Part shown: piece by piece, positions 24,577 through 33,100 of the stretch
How the letters are laid out: each line of letters opens with the position of its first letter
Numbering within the stretch: the first letter of the stretch is position 1
DNA from: Streptacidiphilus albus JL83
GTDB taxonomy: Bacteria; Actinomycetota; Actinomycetes; Streptomycetales; Streptomycetaceae
Length of the DNA stretch: 64,000 nucleotides
Assembly (NCBI RefSeq): GCF_000744705.1
Contig: NZ_JQML01000001.1
Location: forward strand, 7,946,017 to 8,010,016
Reading direction: 5' to 3'
Program-made: the position numbers and the translations under genes
The notes under the pieces: generated by a model
What the model was told of the DNA's origin: nothing
Seen by the model: only the letters and a program-made list of their open reading frames with translations
Database searches by the model: none

Positions 24577-26394
24577 ATGGATTCGTATCTGCTGCGGAGA
24601 TCGTCCGCCGCACTGGTCTCGGCCGCGATGGCGGCCACCGGGCTCGCCCTGACGTCCCCGGGCGCCGACGCCGTACCCGCCCCGGCGCCGAGCGCGCCGG
24701 TCTCGGCCTTCAGCCCCTCCTTCGACGCCGGGGCGAGGATCCCCGGCTTCGCCGAGTACCTGGCGACCGGCCCGAACGCCGGCACCGACGGCTCCGTCAT
24801 CGGCCCCGACTACACCCAGGGCGACCTGGCCACGGAGGCGGTCGGCCGGGAGGCGGTCCAGCTGACCGCGCCCGGCCAGTACGTCCAGTTCACGCTGGCC
24901 CGGAACGCGAACGCCCTCGACCTCGACTACGCGCTGGCCCAGGGCGCCTCCGGCACCCTCTCGGTCTACGTCGACGGCAAGCGGCTGCCCACCGAGCTCG
25001 CGCTGACCTCGACCTACAGCTACATCGACACGCCGGACATCTACGGCAGCAGGACCCACCACTTCTACAACGACGTCAGACTGCTGCTCGGCCGGGAGCT
25101 GCACGCCGGCGACACGGTGCGGTTCGAGGTCGGCGCACAGGACACCGCCGTGCCCTACACCATCGACCTGGCCGACTTCTACCAGGTCGCCGCCCCGCTC
25201 CGGCAGCCTGCGCACTCGCTCTCGGTGCTCAGCGAGGGCGCGGACCCGACCGGGGCCACCGACTCGACCGCGGCCTTCGCGGCGACCGTCGCCGCCGCCG
25301 CGGCCGCGCACGAGTCGGTGTGGATCCCGGCCGGGAACTTCGCGATCGACTCGCCGCTCCAGGTCGACCGGGCCACCATCGAGGGCGCGGGGGACTGGTA
25401 CACCCAGATCCGGTCCGACGAGTTCATCGACAACGCCGCGGCGGTCCCGGGCCCGGTGAACCTGGCGGACTTCGCCATCCTCGGCAGCACGGTCGGCCGC
25501 CACGACGACAGCACCGAGAACGCGATCAACGGCTCGCTGGGCACCGGCGCGGTGGTCGACGGGCTGTGGATCCAGAACACCAACGTCGGCTTCTGGCTGC
25601 AGTACGGCAACACCGACGTGACCGTGAAGAACAGCGTGGTCCTCGACACCGACGCGGACGGCCTCAACCTCAACGGCAACGCCACCGGGGTCACCGTGAG
25701 CGACGACTTCGTCCGCAACACCGGCGACGACGGCCTGGCCATCTGGTCCTACCCGGCGGCCGACGCGCACGACACCTTCGCCTGGGACACGGTCGAGCAG
25801 ACCAACCTGGCCAACGGCATCGCCGAGTACGGCGGCAGCGACAACACCATCACCCACGACGTGATCGCCGACACCAACGCCCTCGGCAGCGGGCTGACCA
25901 TCTCCAACGAGCAGTTCGCCGCTCCCGGCTTCACCACGCTCGGCGGCACCATCACCGTCTCGCACAACACGGTGCTGCGGGCCGGCGCGATGAACCCCAA
26001 CTGGGGGCACCCGATGAGCGCCGTCCAGATCGACGCCTACGACTACGCGATCAGCGGGGTGAAGATCGACTTCCATGACACCAATGTGATCGACAGCCCG
26101 TACAGCGCCTTCGAGCTGGTCTCCGGCGACGGCACCGGCCTGCCGGTCGACGGACTGACGATAGACGGCGCCGACGTCCAGAACGTCGGCACCGTGGTCT
26201 TCCAGGCCGAGACCGCCGGCACCGCCGGCGTCTCGAACGTCCACGCCACCGGCGTCGGCGTGGCCGGCACGGTCCAGGACCAGTACCCGCCGGCCACCCC
26301 GGCCTTCACCTTCGACCTCGGCCCCGGCAACACCGGCTGGGGCCCCACCCCGACCTTGAACTACTTCCCCAACCCGTCCCCGGCCGTCCCGTAG
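24577..26394 (+). CDS. Second secreted GH87-like beta-helix enzyme (catalytic core only)
   Basis: 605 aa. The ATG at 24577 opens a clear signal peptide (SSAALVSAAMAATGLAL ... GADA) with a Pro/Ala linker after it. The rest is co-linear with the first half of the preceding protein: beta-sandwich with GFAEYLATGPN and YTQGDLATEAVGREAVQLT, then beta-helix. Asp361 (DADGLNLNG) and Asp384-Asp385 (NTGDDGLAIW) again show the 23-residue spacing of the GH87 catalytic triad. It lacks the ASH and discoidin modules, so it is a free enzyme next to a carbohydrate-anchored paralogue. The 86-nt gap suggests co-transcription; a strong hairpin follows. Confidence 0.75.
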   Translation: MDSYLLRRSSAALVSAAMAATGLALTSPGADAVPAPAPSAPVSAFSPSFDAGARIPGFAEYLATGPNAGTDGSVIGPDYTQGDLATEAVGREAVQLTAPGQYVQFTLARNANALDLDYALAQGASGTLSVYVDGKRLPTELALTSTYSYIDTPDIYGSRTHHFYNDVRLLLGRELHAGDTVRFEVGAQDTAVPYTIDLADFYQVAAPLRQPAHSLSVLSEGADPTGATDSTAAFAATVAAAAAAHESVWIPAGNFAIDSPLQVDRATIEGAGDWYTQIRSDEFIDNAAAVPGPVNLADFAILGSTVGRHDDSTENAINGSLGTGAVVDGLWIQNTNVGFWLQYGNTDVTVKNSVVLDTDADGLNLNGNATGVTVSDDFVRNTGDDGLAIWSYPAADAHDTFAWDTVEQTNLANGIAEYGGSDNTITHDVIADTNALGSGLTISNEQFAAPGFTTLGGTITVSHNTVLRAGAMNPNWGHPMSAVQIDAYDYAISGVKIDFHDTNVIDSPYSAFELVSGDGTGLPVDGLTIDGADVQNVGTVVFQAETAGTAGVSNVHATGVGVAGTVQDQYPPATPAFTFDLGPGNTGWGPTPTLNYFPNPSPAVP

Positions 26395-26427
26395 CCGGTC
26401 CATTGCTCCGAAGGGGAGGGTGACCGA

Positions 26428-26470
26428 GCGGAGGATGACCGGACCCCCATCCCGGTCACCCTCCGCTTCT
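26428..26470. terminator. Terminator at the end of the glucanase genes
   Basis: Arms 26428-26442 and 26452-26466 pair over 15 bp with one mismatch, followed by TTCT. It lies between convergent genes and can serve both. Confidence 0.8.
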
Positions 26471-26887
26471 TCATGCCCCGGGTGGGCGCGTTACTGTGAT
26501 GATCTGGACGAGATCGGACAGCCCCTCGAAATCCTTGGGGTTGGCGGTGCAGAGCGGGAGCCCGTTGGCCGCTGCCGTGGCTGCGATCATCAGGTCGGCA
26601 CAGCGGCCGCGTGGCTGCCGCCCAATCGCGATCACTGCTGCGCAGATCTGGCCGTACATTCGCGCCGCATCGCGGTCGTACGGGAGGACGTCGAAGGTCG
26701 CCTCGACATGTTGAAGGACGGCCATCCGCCTGGCCCGTTTGACGGGATCGTCCGTCGCGTGGGGGCCGTGGGACAGTTCACCGAGGGTGACGGCGGTGAC
26801 GAGTAGCTCGTCCGGTAGCTCGGACGGGTCGAAGGCTGCCAGCGCGGCAACGATGTCGGTGTCCAGCACTCCCTCGGTGCGAGTCAC
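26471..26887 (-). CDS. VapC-like PIN-domain ribonuclease without an evident antitoxin
   Basis: 138 aa from GTG 26887, chosen for an AGGGA about 8 nt upstream and a start just before VLDTDIVAAL; an earlier GTG at 26905 would add 6 residues. PIN features: VLDTDI with the first Asp, VTAVTLGELSHG with the Glu, RGRCADLMIAATAAANGLPL with the third acidic residue, and LCTANPKDFEGL with the Asn/Asp. This is a good VapC match. VapC toxins cleave tRNA or rRNA and normally follow a short antitoxin gene. The upstream 500 nt shows no convincing antitoxin, only short frames with stops, so the antitoxin may have decayed or the gene may be solitary. Confidence 0.75.
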   Translation of the reverse strand: MTRTEGVLDTDIVAALAAFDPSELPDELLVTAVTLGELSHGPHATDDPVKRARRMAVLQHVEATFDVLPYDRDAARMYGQICAAVIAIGRQPRGRCADLMIAATAAANGLPLCTANPKDFEGLSDLVQIITVTRPPGA

Positions 26888-26905
26888 AGGTCGGTTCCCT
26901 ACCAC

Positions 26906-27312
26906 GCCGTACCACGTGAATCGGGCTGCTCAAGTCCACCGGGTCGTAGCGGACGGTACGTCTCCGGTGGCGTAGCGCACCTGCTCGATTCGGCGATGCG
27001 GAACTGGATCTCGGCAGTGACGACCGGTCGGCGAAGGTGAATGCCGGTACCAGCCGTCGCCTGCGGGTTCGCGGCGCCGGTGGCTGGTTACCGGTGGGTT
27101 GGGGGTTCCGGGGGGAGGGTAGCCGGGGGCCTCCCGGTTCGGTGGAGGTCAGGTTCCGTACATGGCCAGGACATCCTCCAGTTGGTACCGACCAAGCCGT
27201 CAACACGTTTCTGGCCTGCGATTATGCCTGGATTCGCGGTCCTGGCGGGTGGTTCCCGCGACGCGGGCCGGTCACGTTCCGATACAGAAGCAGATTCCAG
27301 CCTCCAGAGCCC
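26906..27312. other. Gene-poor stretch upstream of the oligosaccharide operon
   Basis: Both strands have short open frames here, but none has a plausible ribosome site together with a recognisable protein. GC is lower than in the surroundings and there are G-runs around 27085-27135. It may contain a decayed antitoxin of the VapC-like gene: a minus-strand frame around 26930-27010 ends at a TAG just upstream of the toxin. No RNA gene is recognisable. Confidence 0.4.
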
Positions 27313-27341
27313 TTGACGTGCTGCTGATTTCTCGGGATTCT
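27313..27341 (+). promoter_or_regulatory. Candidate promoter of the binding protein-GH4-kinase operon
   Basis: TTGACG (27313-27318) matches a primary-sigma -35 box. GATTCT (27336-27341) at a 17-nt spacing is a weak -10. It would start transcription about 60 nt before the ATG at 27411. Confidence 0.4.
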
Positions 27342-27355
27342 ATGCCTCACCAATC

Positions 27356-27370
27356 GTTAGGAAACTTAAC
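27356..27370. promoter_or_regulatory. Imperfect palindrome GTTAGGAAACTTAAC, candidate ROK-type operator
   Basis: It lies just after the candidate promoter and 40 nt before the start codon. It resembles the GTTAGGAAA...TTTCCTAAC dyads that I recall upstream of genes controlled by ROK-family repressors such as CsnR in Streptomyces, with a shortened right half. No repressor gene is in the operon. Confidence 0.4.
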
Positions 27371-27410
27371 TATCTATAGGCACGGCACTCCAGGGAGAGG
27401 TAAGAGCGTC

Positions 27411-29090
27411 ATGAAGCAAGGCTTCTACAGGAGAAGCGGCAAGATCCTGGGCGTCACCGCGGTCGCCGCATCGATGCTGTTCGTCAGTGCGTGCGGGGGG
27501 TCCAGCAGCGGTGCCAAGGGGGGCGGCAGCAACCCGAACGCCATCCTGACCGTCGACAACGAGAGCGGCGGCCTCTGGACGTGCGGGTTCAACCCGTTCA
27601 ACAGCGCCGTCAGCTTCCTGTCGATGGGTGACATCTACGAGCCGCTGACCTTCGTCAACGCGCTCCAGAACGACAAGACCACGCCGTGGCTCGCCACCGA
27701 CTACGCGTGGAGCAGCGACTCCAAGACGCTGACCTTCACCATCCGGAACGGGGTGAAGTGGAGCGACGGCACCCCGATGACCGCCGCCGACGTCCTCTTC
27801 ACCTTCAACGAGCTGAAGAAGTTCCCGGCGCTCGACCTCAACTCGGTCTGGGCCGTGCTCAACTCGGTCACCCAGTCCGGTGACCAGGTCGTCTTCAACT
27901 TCAAGTCGGCCGCCACCACCTACTTCTACTACATCGCCGACCAGGTGCCGATCATCCCGCAGCACATCTGGGCCTCGATCAAGGACCCGGTCGGCTACGC
28001 CGACCCGAACCCGGTCGGCACCGGCCTGTACGTGGTCAAGCCCTGTACGCCGCAGAACGTGACGCTCAAGCCGAACACGTACTACTGGCAGCCCGGTCTG
28101 CCGAAGGTCAAGACCGTCGACTACCCGGCCTTCACCTCGAACGACGCGGCCAACAACTACCTGGCCACCGGCCAGGCCCAGTGGGGCGCCCAGTACATCC
28201 CGAACCTGAACAAGTTCTACCTGAGCAAGAGCAAGGACTACCAGTCCTTCCAGCCGCCCATGACTCAGGTCGCGATGTTCCCGAACCTGAAGGACCCGCT
28301 GCTCAGCAACGTCACCGTGCGCCAGGCCCTGGCCTACGCCACCGACCGGCAGAGCGCGTCCACGGTCGGCGAGAGCGGCGAGGAGCCCCCCGGCAGCCAG
28401 CTCGGCATCGTCACCCAGACCTACCCGCAGTGGATCGACCCCACCGCGCAGTCGAAGGACAACTACACGTACAACCCGGCCAAGGCCGACAGCCTGCTGG
28501 AGGGCCTGGGCGCCAAGAAGGGCTCCGACGGCATCTACGTGCTGAACGGCCAGAAGCTGAACTTCACCATCATCAACAACGGTGGGTACAGCGACTGGGT
28601 CGCCTCGCTGCAGGAGGTCTCGCAGGGGATGAAGGCGGCCGGCATCGGCCTGACCGTCGACAACCTCTCCCAGGCCGACTGGAACAGCAAGCTGCTGAAC
28701 GGCCAGTTCCAGCTCGCGTACTACGGCGAGACCGGTGGTCCGAGCCCGTACTACGAGCTGCGCCAGTGGCTGTACTCCACCAACAGCGCCCCCATCGGGC
28801 AGCCGGCGGCGACCAACTACGAGCGGTACTCGGACCCGGCGACGGACAAGCTGTTCGACCAGTTCGCGGCCACGACCGACCTGGCCACCCAGAAGTCGAT
28901 CATGGGTCAGCTCGAAGAGCTCATGCTGAACGACGTTCCGGTCATCCCGGTCACCAACGCGGCCGCCTGGTACCAGTACGACACCAAGAACTTCAGCGGC
29001 TGGGTCACCCCGCAGAACCAGTACGCGGTGCCCTCGGTCTGGCAGCTGCCCGACTGGGGCCAGGTGCTGATGCACCTCTCGCCGAAGTAG
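27411..29090 (+). CDS. Family-5 substrate-binding lipoprotein (oligopeptide/oligosaccharide ABC importer)
   Basis: 559 aa. The ATG at 27411 follows GGGAGAGG; in-frame sequence upstream is not protein-like. Lipobox FVSAC places the lipidated Cys at 28, followed by a Gly/Ser linker. Family-5 (SBP_bac_5) marks: YEPLTFVNAL, FTIRNGVKWSDGTPMTAADVLFTF, VGTGLYVVK, TVRQALAYATDR and PVIPVTNAAAWYQYD. Members bind peptides, but some bind cello- or chito-oligosaccharides. Since the operon ends with a GH4 glycosidase and a sugar kinase, an oligosaccharide ligand is more likely here. It is the first gene of a seven-gene operon. Confidence 0.92.
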   Translation: MKQGFYRRSGKILGVTAVAASMLFVSACGGSSSGAKGGGSNPNAILTVDNESGGLWTCGFNPFNSAVSFLSMGDIYEPLTFVNALQNDKTTPWLATDYAWSSDSKTLTFTIRNGVKWSDGTPMTAADVLFTFNELKKFPALDLNSVWAVLNSVTQSGDQVVFNFKSAATTYFYYIADQVPIIPQHIWASIKDPVGYADPNPVGTGLYVVKPCTPQNVTLKPNTYYWQPGLPKVKTVDYPAFTSNDAANNYLATGQAQWGAQYIPNLNKFYLSKSKDYQSFQPPMTQVAMFPNLKDPLLSNVTVRQALAYATDRQSASTVGESGEEPPGSQLGIVTQTYPQWIDPTAQSKDNYTYNPAKADSLLEGLGAKKGSDGIYVLNGQKLNFTIINNGGYSDWVASLQEVSQGMKAAGIGLTVDNLSQADWNSKLLNGQFQLAYYGETGGPSPYYELRQWLYSTNSAPIGQPAATNYERYSDPATDKLFDQFAATTDLATQKSIMGQLEELMLNDVPVIPVTNAAAWYQYDTKNFSGWVTPQNQYAVPSVWQLPDWGQVLMHLSPK

Positions 29091-29159
29091 TCGGTCCGGT
29101 CACAGGCCGACCGCTCCGCGCACGCCGCACGTAGCCAAGAGAAGAGAGAGGTCCGCAGG

Positions 29160-30146
29160 GTGAGATTCCTGCTCCGCCGTCTGGGATTCTTCGTGCTCAC
29201 CCTGTGGGCCGCCCTCACCGTCAACTTCGCCATCCCGCACCTGCTGCCGGGAAGCCCCGTTGACGCCATGATGGCCAAGTACAAGGGAAAGCTCCACGGA
29301 GCCTCCCTCCAGGCCATGGAGGCCGCGCTCGGCCTCAACAAGCACCAGAGCATCCTGGTGCAGTACGTCGACTACATCAAGAACTGCTTCAGTCTGAACT
29401 TCGGCGTCTCGTTCGCGCAGTACCCCGCCACCGTCACCAGCGTCGTCGGCCAGGCCATCCCCTGGACGCTCGCGCTGGTCGGGGTGACCACGGTGATCGC
29501 CTTCGTGCTGGGCACCGCCATCGGGGCGATGGCCGCGTGGAAGCGCGGCAGCAAGCTCGACAGCATCCTGCCGCCGCTGTTCGTGATCGGCACCGGGCTG
29601 CCCTACTTCTGGGTCGGCATCGTCCTGATCATGTTCTTCGCGGACATCCACCAGTGGCTGCCGGGCGCCTTCGGCTACGACAACAGCCTGACCGCGATCG
29701 GCTGGAACGGCGCCTTCATCGGCTCCGCCCTCCAGCACGCGATCCTGCCGGCCGTCTCGATCCTGGTGACCTCCGTCGGCGGCTGGGTGCTGACCATGCG
29801 CAACACCATGGTCACCACCCTGGCCGAGGACTACATCCGGATGGCCAGGGCCAAGGGCCTGTCCAACTGGCGGATCATGATCGACTACGCGGCCCGCAAC
29901 TCGATCCTGCCCAACCTGACCGGCTTCGCCATGTCGATGGGCTTCGTGGTCAGCGGCGCCGTCCTGGTCGAGTACGTCTTCGCCTACCCGGGCGTCGGCT
30001 ACCAGCTCGTCAACGCCGTCACCAATGAGGACTTCCCGGTCATGCAGTGCCTGTTCCTGGCGATCACTGTGGCCGTGCTGATCTCGGTGCTCGTCTCCGA
30101 CATCGTGACCGCCCTGCTCGACCCCCGCACCCGGTCCGCGAGGTAA
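29160..30146 (+). CDS. ABC transporter permease (DppB/OppB-like)
   Basis: 328 aa from GTG 29160, preceded by a purine-rich AGAGAAGAGAGAGG. The N-terminus FLLRRLGFFVLTLWAALTVNFAIPHLLPGSP is the classic DppB opening. YIRMARAKGLSNWRIMIDYAARNSILP is the ATPase-docking loop, and VSGAVLVEYVFAYPGVGYQL matches the family. About six membrane helices. It forms the channel with the next gene product. Confidence 0.94.
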   Translation: MRFLLRRLGFFVLTLWAALTVNFAIPHLLPGSPVDAMMAKYKGKLHGASLQAMEAALGLNKHQSILVQYVDYIKNCFSLNFGVSFAQYPATVTSVVGQAIPWTLALVGVTTVIAFVLGTAIGAMAAWKRGSKLDSILPPLFVIGTGLPYFWVGIVLIMFFADIHQWLPGAFGYDNSLTAIGWNGAFIGSALQHAILPAVSILVTSVGGWVLTMRNTMVTTLAEDYIRMARAKGLSNWRIMIDYAARNSILPNLTGFAMSMGFVVSGAVLVEYVFAYPGVGYQLVNAVTNEDFPVMQCLFLAITVAVLISVLVSDIVTALLDPRTRSAR

Positions 30147-30154
30147 TCCCACCC

Positions 30155-31015
30155 ATGACATCTCTGCTCAGAGCAATCCGCTACAACGCCAAGGCCACCG
30201 TCGGCTGCGTCATCCTGCTGGTCTTCCTGGTCATGGCCGCCGTGCCGAACCTGATCAAGCCGGGCGACCCGGCCACCGACACCCGTGCGATCTCCCTCGG
30301 GATGTCGGGCCAGCACTGGCTCGGGACCACCGCCTTCGGTCAGGACATCTGGCTCCAGGTCGTGCACGGGGCCCGCCCCGCGCTGCTGATCGCGGTCATA
30401 TCCGGCGCGCTGGCCACCGTCTTCTCGGTGCTGGTCGGCGTCTCCGCCGCCTACCTCGGCGGCGTCGCGGACGACATCCTGAACTTCTTCACCGACGTCG
30501 TCCTGGTGATGCCGACCCTGCCGCTGGTGATCGTGATCGCCGGCTACTTCAGCAGCCACAGCATCAGCGTCATGATCATCGTGCTGGTGATCACCGGCTG
30601 GTCCTTCGGCGCCCGACAACTACGGTCCCAGGCACTGTCGTTGCGCAACCGGGACTTCCTGGAGGCGGCCAAGGTCCGCGGCGAGCGCAGCTCCTACATC
30701 ATCGTGTGCGAGCTGCTGCCCAACATGACCTCGCTGATCGTCGCCAACTTCCTCGGTGCGGCGCTCTACTCCATCCTGACCGCCTCCGGCCTGGAGTTCC
30801 TCGGCCTCGGCGACACCAACTCGTACGACTGGGGCACCATGCTCTACTGGGCGCAGAACAACTCCGCGCTCCAGACCGGCCAGTACGTCTGGGCCATCGC
30901 CCCCGGTCTCTGCATCGCCCTCCTCGCCGCCGCGTTCGCCCTGCTGAACAACGCCTTCGACGAGATCAGCAACCCCGCCCTGCGCCCCGTGAGGAGGCTC
31001 CGTGTCGCACAGTGA
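30155..31015 (+). CDS. ABC transporter permease (DppC/OppC-like)
   Basis: 286 aa. The ATG at 30155 is 8 nt after the DppB-like stop. HWLGTTAFGQDIWLQVVHGARPALLIAV and the coupling loop NRDFLEAAKVRGERSSYIIVC are typical of DppC. It ends ALRPVRRLRVAQ and overlaps the next gene by 14 nt. About six membrane helices. Confidence 0.93.
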   Translation: MTSLLRAIRYNAKATVGCVILLVFLVMAAVPNLIKPGDPATDTRAISLGMSGQHWLGTTAFGQDIWLQVVHGARPALLIAVISGALATVFSVLVGVSAAYLGGVADDILNFFTDVVLVMPTLPLVIVIAGYFSSHSISVMIIVLVITGWSFGARQLRSQALSLRNRDFLEAAKVRGERSSYIIVCELLPNMTSLIVANFLGAALYSILTASGLEFLGLGDTNSYDWGTMLYWAQNNSALQTGQYVWAIAPGLCIALLAAAFALLNNAFDEISNPALRPVRRLRVAQ

Positions 31016-32024
31016 CGTCACCGTCCCGTCCAGCGCCGGAAGCACCGAGACGCTCCTTGAGGTCCGCGACCTCACCGTGGAGTACGCCACCGCCACCGGA
31101 TCCGTGCTCGCGGTCGACAAGGTCAGCTTCGACCTGCACCGGGGCGAGTTCCTCGGCATCGTCGGCGAGTCGGGCTGCGGCAAGTCCACCCTGCTCTTCG
31201 GCATCGCGCAGCTGCTCAGCGCGCCGGCCGGGGTCACCGGCGGCAGCGTGAACTTCATGGGCCAGGACCTGGTCAAGATGAACGACAAGCAGCTCCGGGC
31301 GGTCCGCTGGGCCCACCTCTCGGTGGTCATGCAGAGCGCGATGAACGCGCTCAACCCGGTCAAGACCATCGCCGCGCAGTTCCGCGACGTGCTGCGGGCG
31401 CACAGCTTCGACACCGACATCCCGCAGCGCTCCCGCGAGGTGCTGGAGCTGGTCGGCGTCGACCCGGTGCACCTCAACAGCTACCCGCACCAGCTCTCCG
31501 GCGGCATGCGGCAGCGCGCGATGATCGCCATGGCGCTGCTGTTCACCCCCGACCTGATCGTCATGGACGAGCCGACCTCCGCCCTGGACGTCGTCGCCCA
31601 GCGCTCGCTGATGGTGCAGATCAAGGAGCTCCAGCGCGAGCTGGGCTTCGCGATCATCTTCGTCACCCACGACATGTCGCTGGTCAGCCACTTCTCCGAC
31701 CGGCTGATCGTGATGTACGGCGGGCAGATCGCCGAGCTCGGCGAGACCCGCACCGTGTTCGACACCCCGCGCCACCCCTACAGCCGGGGCCTGCTGGAGG
31801 CGTTCCCGTCGATCCGCGGCCCCAAGGTGCCGCTGCTCGGCATCCCGGGCACCCCGCCCAACCTGGAGACGCCGCCGCCCGGCTGCCGCTTCGCCCCCCG
31901 CTGCCCGGTCGCCATGGACTCCTGCACCGAGGCCGGGCCCGACCTGTACGACGTCGACCAGGTCCTCGTGCGCTGCCTGCTGCACGAGCCCGGGCGCACC
32001 AGCAAGGAGGAACTCCCGGCATGA
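31002..32024 (+). CDS. ABC transporter ATP-binding protein (DppD/OppD-like)
   Basis: 340 aa from GTG 31002, with GAGGAGG (30991-30997) just upstream. Walker A GESGCGKST, signature LSGGMRQR, Walker B LIVMDEPTSALD and switch His in VTHDMSL are all present. The C-terminal oligo_HPY extension has the cysteine cluster GCRFAPRCP ... DSC ... RCLLHEPG. In this family it binds an Fe-S cluster or stabilises the dimer. It pairs with the following ATPase. Confidence 0.95.
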   Translation: MSHSDVTVPSSAGSTETLLEVRDLTVEYATATGSVLAVDKVSFDLHRGEFLGIVGESGCGKSTLLFGIAQLLSAPAGVTGGSVNFMGQDLVKMNDKQLRAVRWAHLSVVMQSAMNALNPVKTIAAQFRDVLRAHSFDTDIPQRSREVLELVGVDPVHLNSYPHQLSGGMRQRAMIAMALLFTPDLIVMDEPTSALDVVAQRSLMVQIKELQRELGFAIIFVTHDMSLVSHFSDRLIVMYGGQIAELGETRTVFDTPRHPYSRGLLEAFPSIRGPKVPLLGIPGTPPNLETPPPGCRFAPRCPVAMDSCTEAGPDLYDVDQVLVRCLLHEPGRTSKEELPA

Positions 32025-33100
32025 GCGAGCAAGCGAACTCCGCGCGAGCGAACGCCGCCGAGTACGTCGACGGCATCCCGGCCGACCAGGTGCTGCTCCG
32101 CGCCAGCGGCCTGACCCGGCACTTCCAGCTCGGCGGCGCCTTCTCCCGGCGCACCCTGCACGCCGTCGACGACGCCGAACTGGTGATCGGCCGCAACGAG
32201 ATCGTCGCCCTGGCCGGCGAGAGCGGCAGCGGCAAGTCCACCGTCGCCCGGCTGCTGGCCATGGTCTACAAGCCGACCTCCGGCGAGATCACCTTCGAGG
32301 GCAAGCCGCTGTCGTCGCTGCACTCCCGCAAGGACCAGCTCGGCTACCGCAGCCAGGCGCCGATGGTGTTCCAGGACCCCTTCAGCTCCATCAACCCGAT
32401 CTACCGGGTCTCCCACGGCATCCTCCGCAGCCTCAAGCTGCACCGTCCGGAACTGGACAAGGATGCCCGCAACGCCGAGGCCGAGCGGCTGCTGACGATG
32501 GTCGGGCTCACCCCCGCCGCCACCTACATGCAGAAGTACCCGTACGAGATGAGCGGCGGGCAGCGCCAGCGCGTCGGCTTCGCCCAGGCGCTCGCCTCCA
32601 ACCCGAAGCTGATCATCGCGGACGAGCCGGTCTCGATGCTCGACGCCTCGATCCGGATCGGGCTGCTCAACCTGATGGCCGAGCTGCGGGACAAGTCCAA
32701 CGTCTCGTTCCTCTACATCACCCACGACCTGGCCAGCGCCCGCTACGCGGCCGACCGGCTGGTGGTCATGTACGCCGGGCACATCGTCGAGCAGGGTCCG
32801 ATCGAGGACATCCTGGCCGAGCCCAAGCACCCCTACACCCAGCTGCTGCTGGCCACCGTGCCCGACCCGCGCGCGCCGCTGGCCGAGCTGGCCGGCGCCG
32901 ACCGCGGCGAGCCGCCGCGCGTGGTGAACCCGAAGCCGGGCTGCCGCTTCCGCGCCCGCTGCCCGCTCGCCGTCGAGAAGTGCGAGACCGTCACCCCCGA
33001 ACTGCGGCTGCTCGGCGACCGGCACCAGGTCGCCTGCCACGTCGCGGAGACCGTGACCGGGACCGTCTGGGACCAGAACACCTCCAAGGAATCGGCATGA
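32021..33100 (+). CDS. ABC transporter ATP-binding protein (DppF/OppF-like)
   Basis: 359 aa; the start overlaps the previous stop (ATGA). Walker A GESGSGKST, signature MSGGQRQR, Walker B LIIADEPVSMLD (Ala instead of the more usual Met before Asp), switch His in ITHDLASARY. The oligo_HPY C-terminus has GCRFRARCPLAVEKC. The family normally carries DEPTSALD or DEPVSALD; DEPVSMLD occurs in sugar-linked systems, consistent with the GH4 and kinase genes downstream. Confidence 0.95.
   Translation: MSEQANSARANAAEYVDGIPADQVLLRASGLTRHFQLGGAFSRRTLHAVDDAELVIGRNEIVALAGESGSGKSTVARLLAMVYKPTSGEITFEGKPLSSLHSRKDQLGYRSQAPMVFQDPFSSINPIYRVSHGILRSLKLHRPELDKDARNAEAERLLTMVGLTPAATYMQKYPYEMSGGQRQRVGFAQALASNPKLIIADEPVSMLDASIRIGLLNLMAELRDKSNVSFLYITHDLASARYAADRLVVMYAGHIVEQGPIEDILAEPKHPYTQLLLATVPDPRAPLAELAGADRGEPPRVVNPKPGCRFRARCPLAVEKCETVTPELRLLGDRHQVACHVAETVTGTVWDQNTSKESA

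Noticed and set aside
20804..24613. Minus-strand open frame of about 1270 codons opposite the first GH87-like gene
   Set aside because: It mirrors the repeats of the real gene and has low-complexity Gly/Arg/Asp/Val composition with no ribosome site or family motif.
24481..26403. Minus-strand open frame opposite the second GH87-like gene
   Set aside because: Same GC-driven shadow; the plus strand has a signal peptide and conserved catalytic motif.
27037..27327. Short plus-strand frames in the gap before the oligosaccharide operon
   Set aside because: No ribosome site, repetitive Gly/Arg/Pro composition and no recognisable family.
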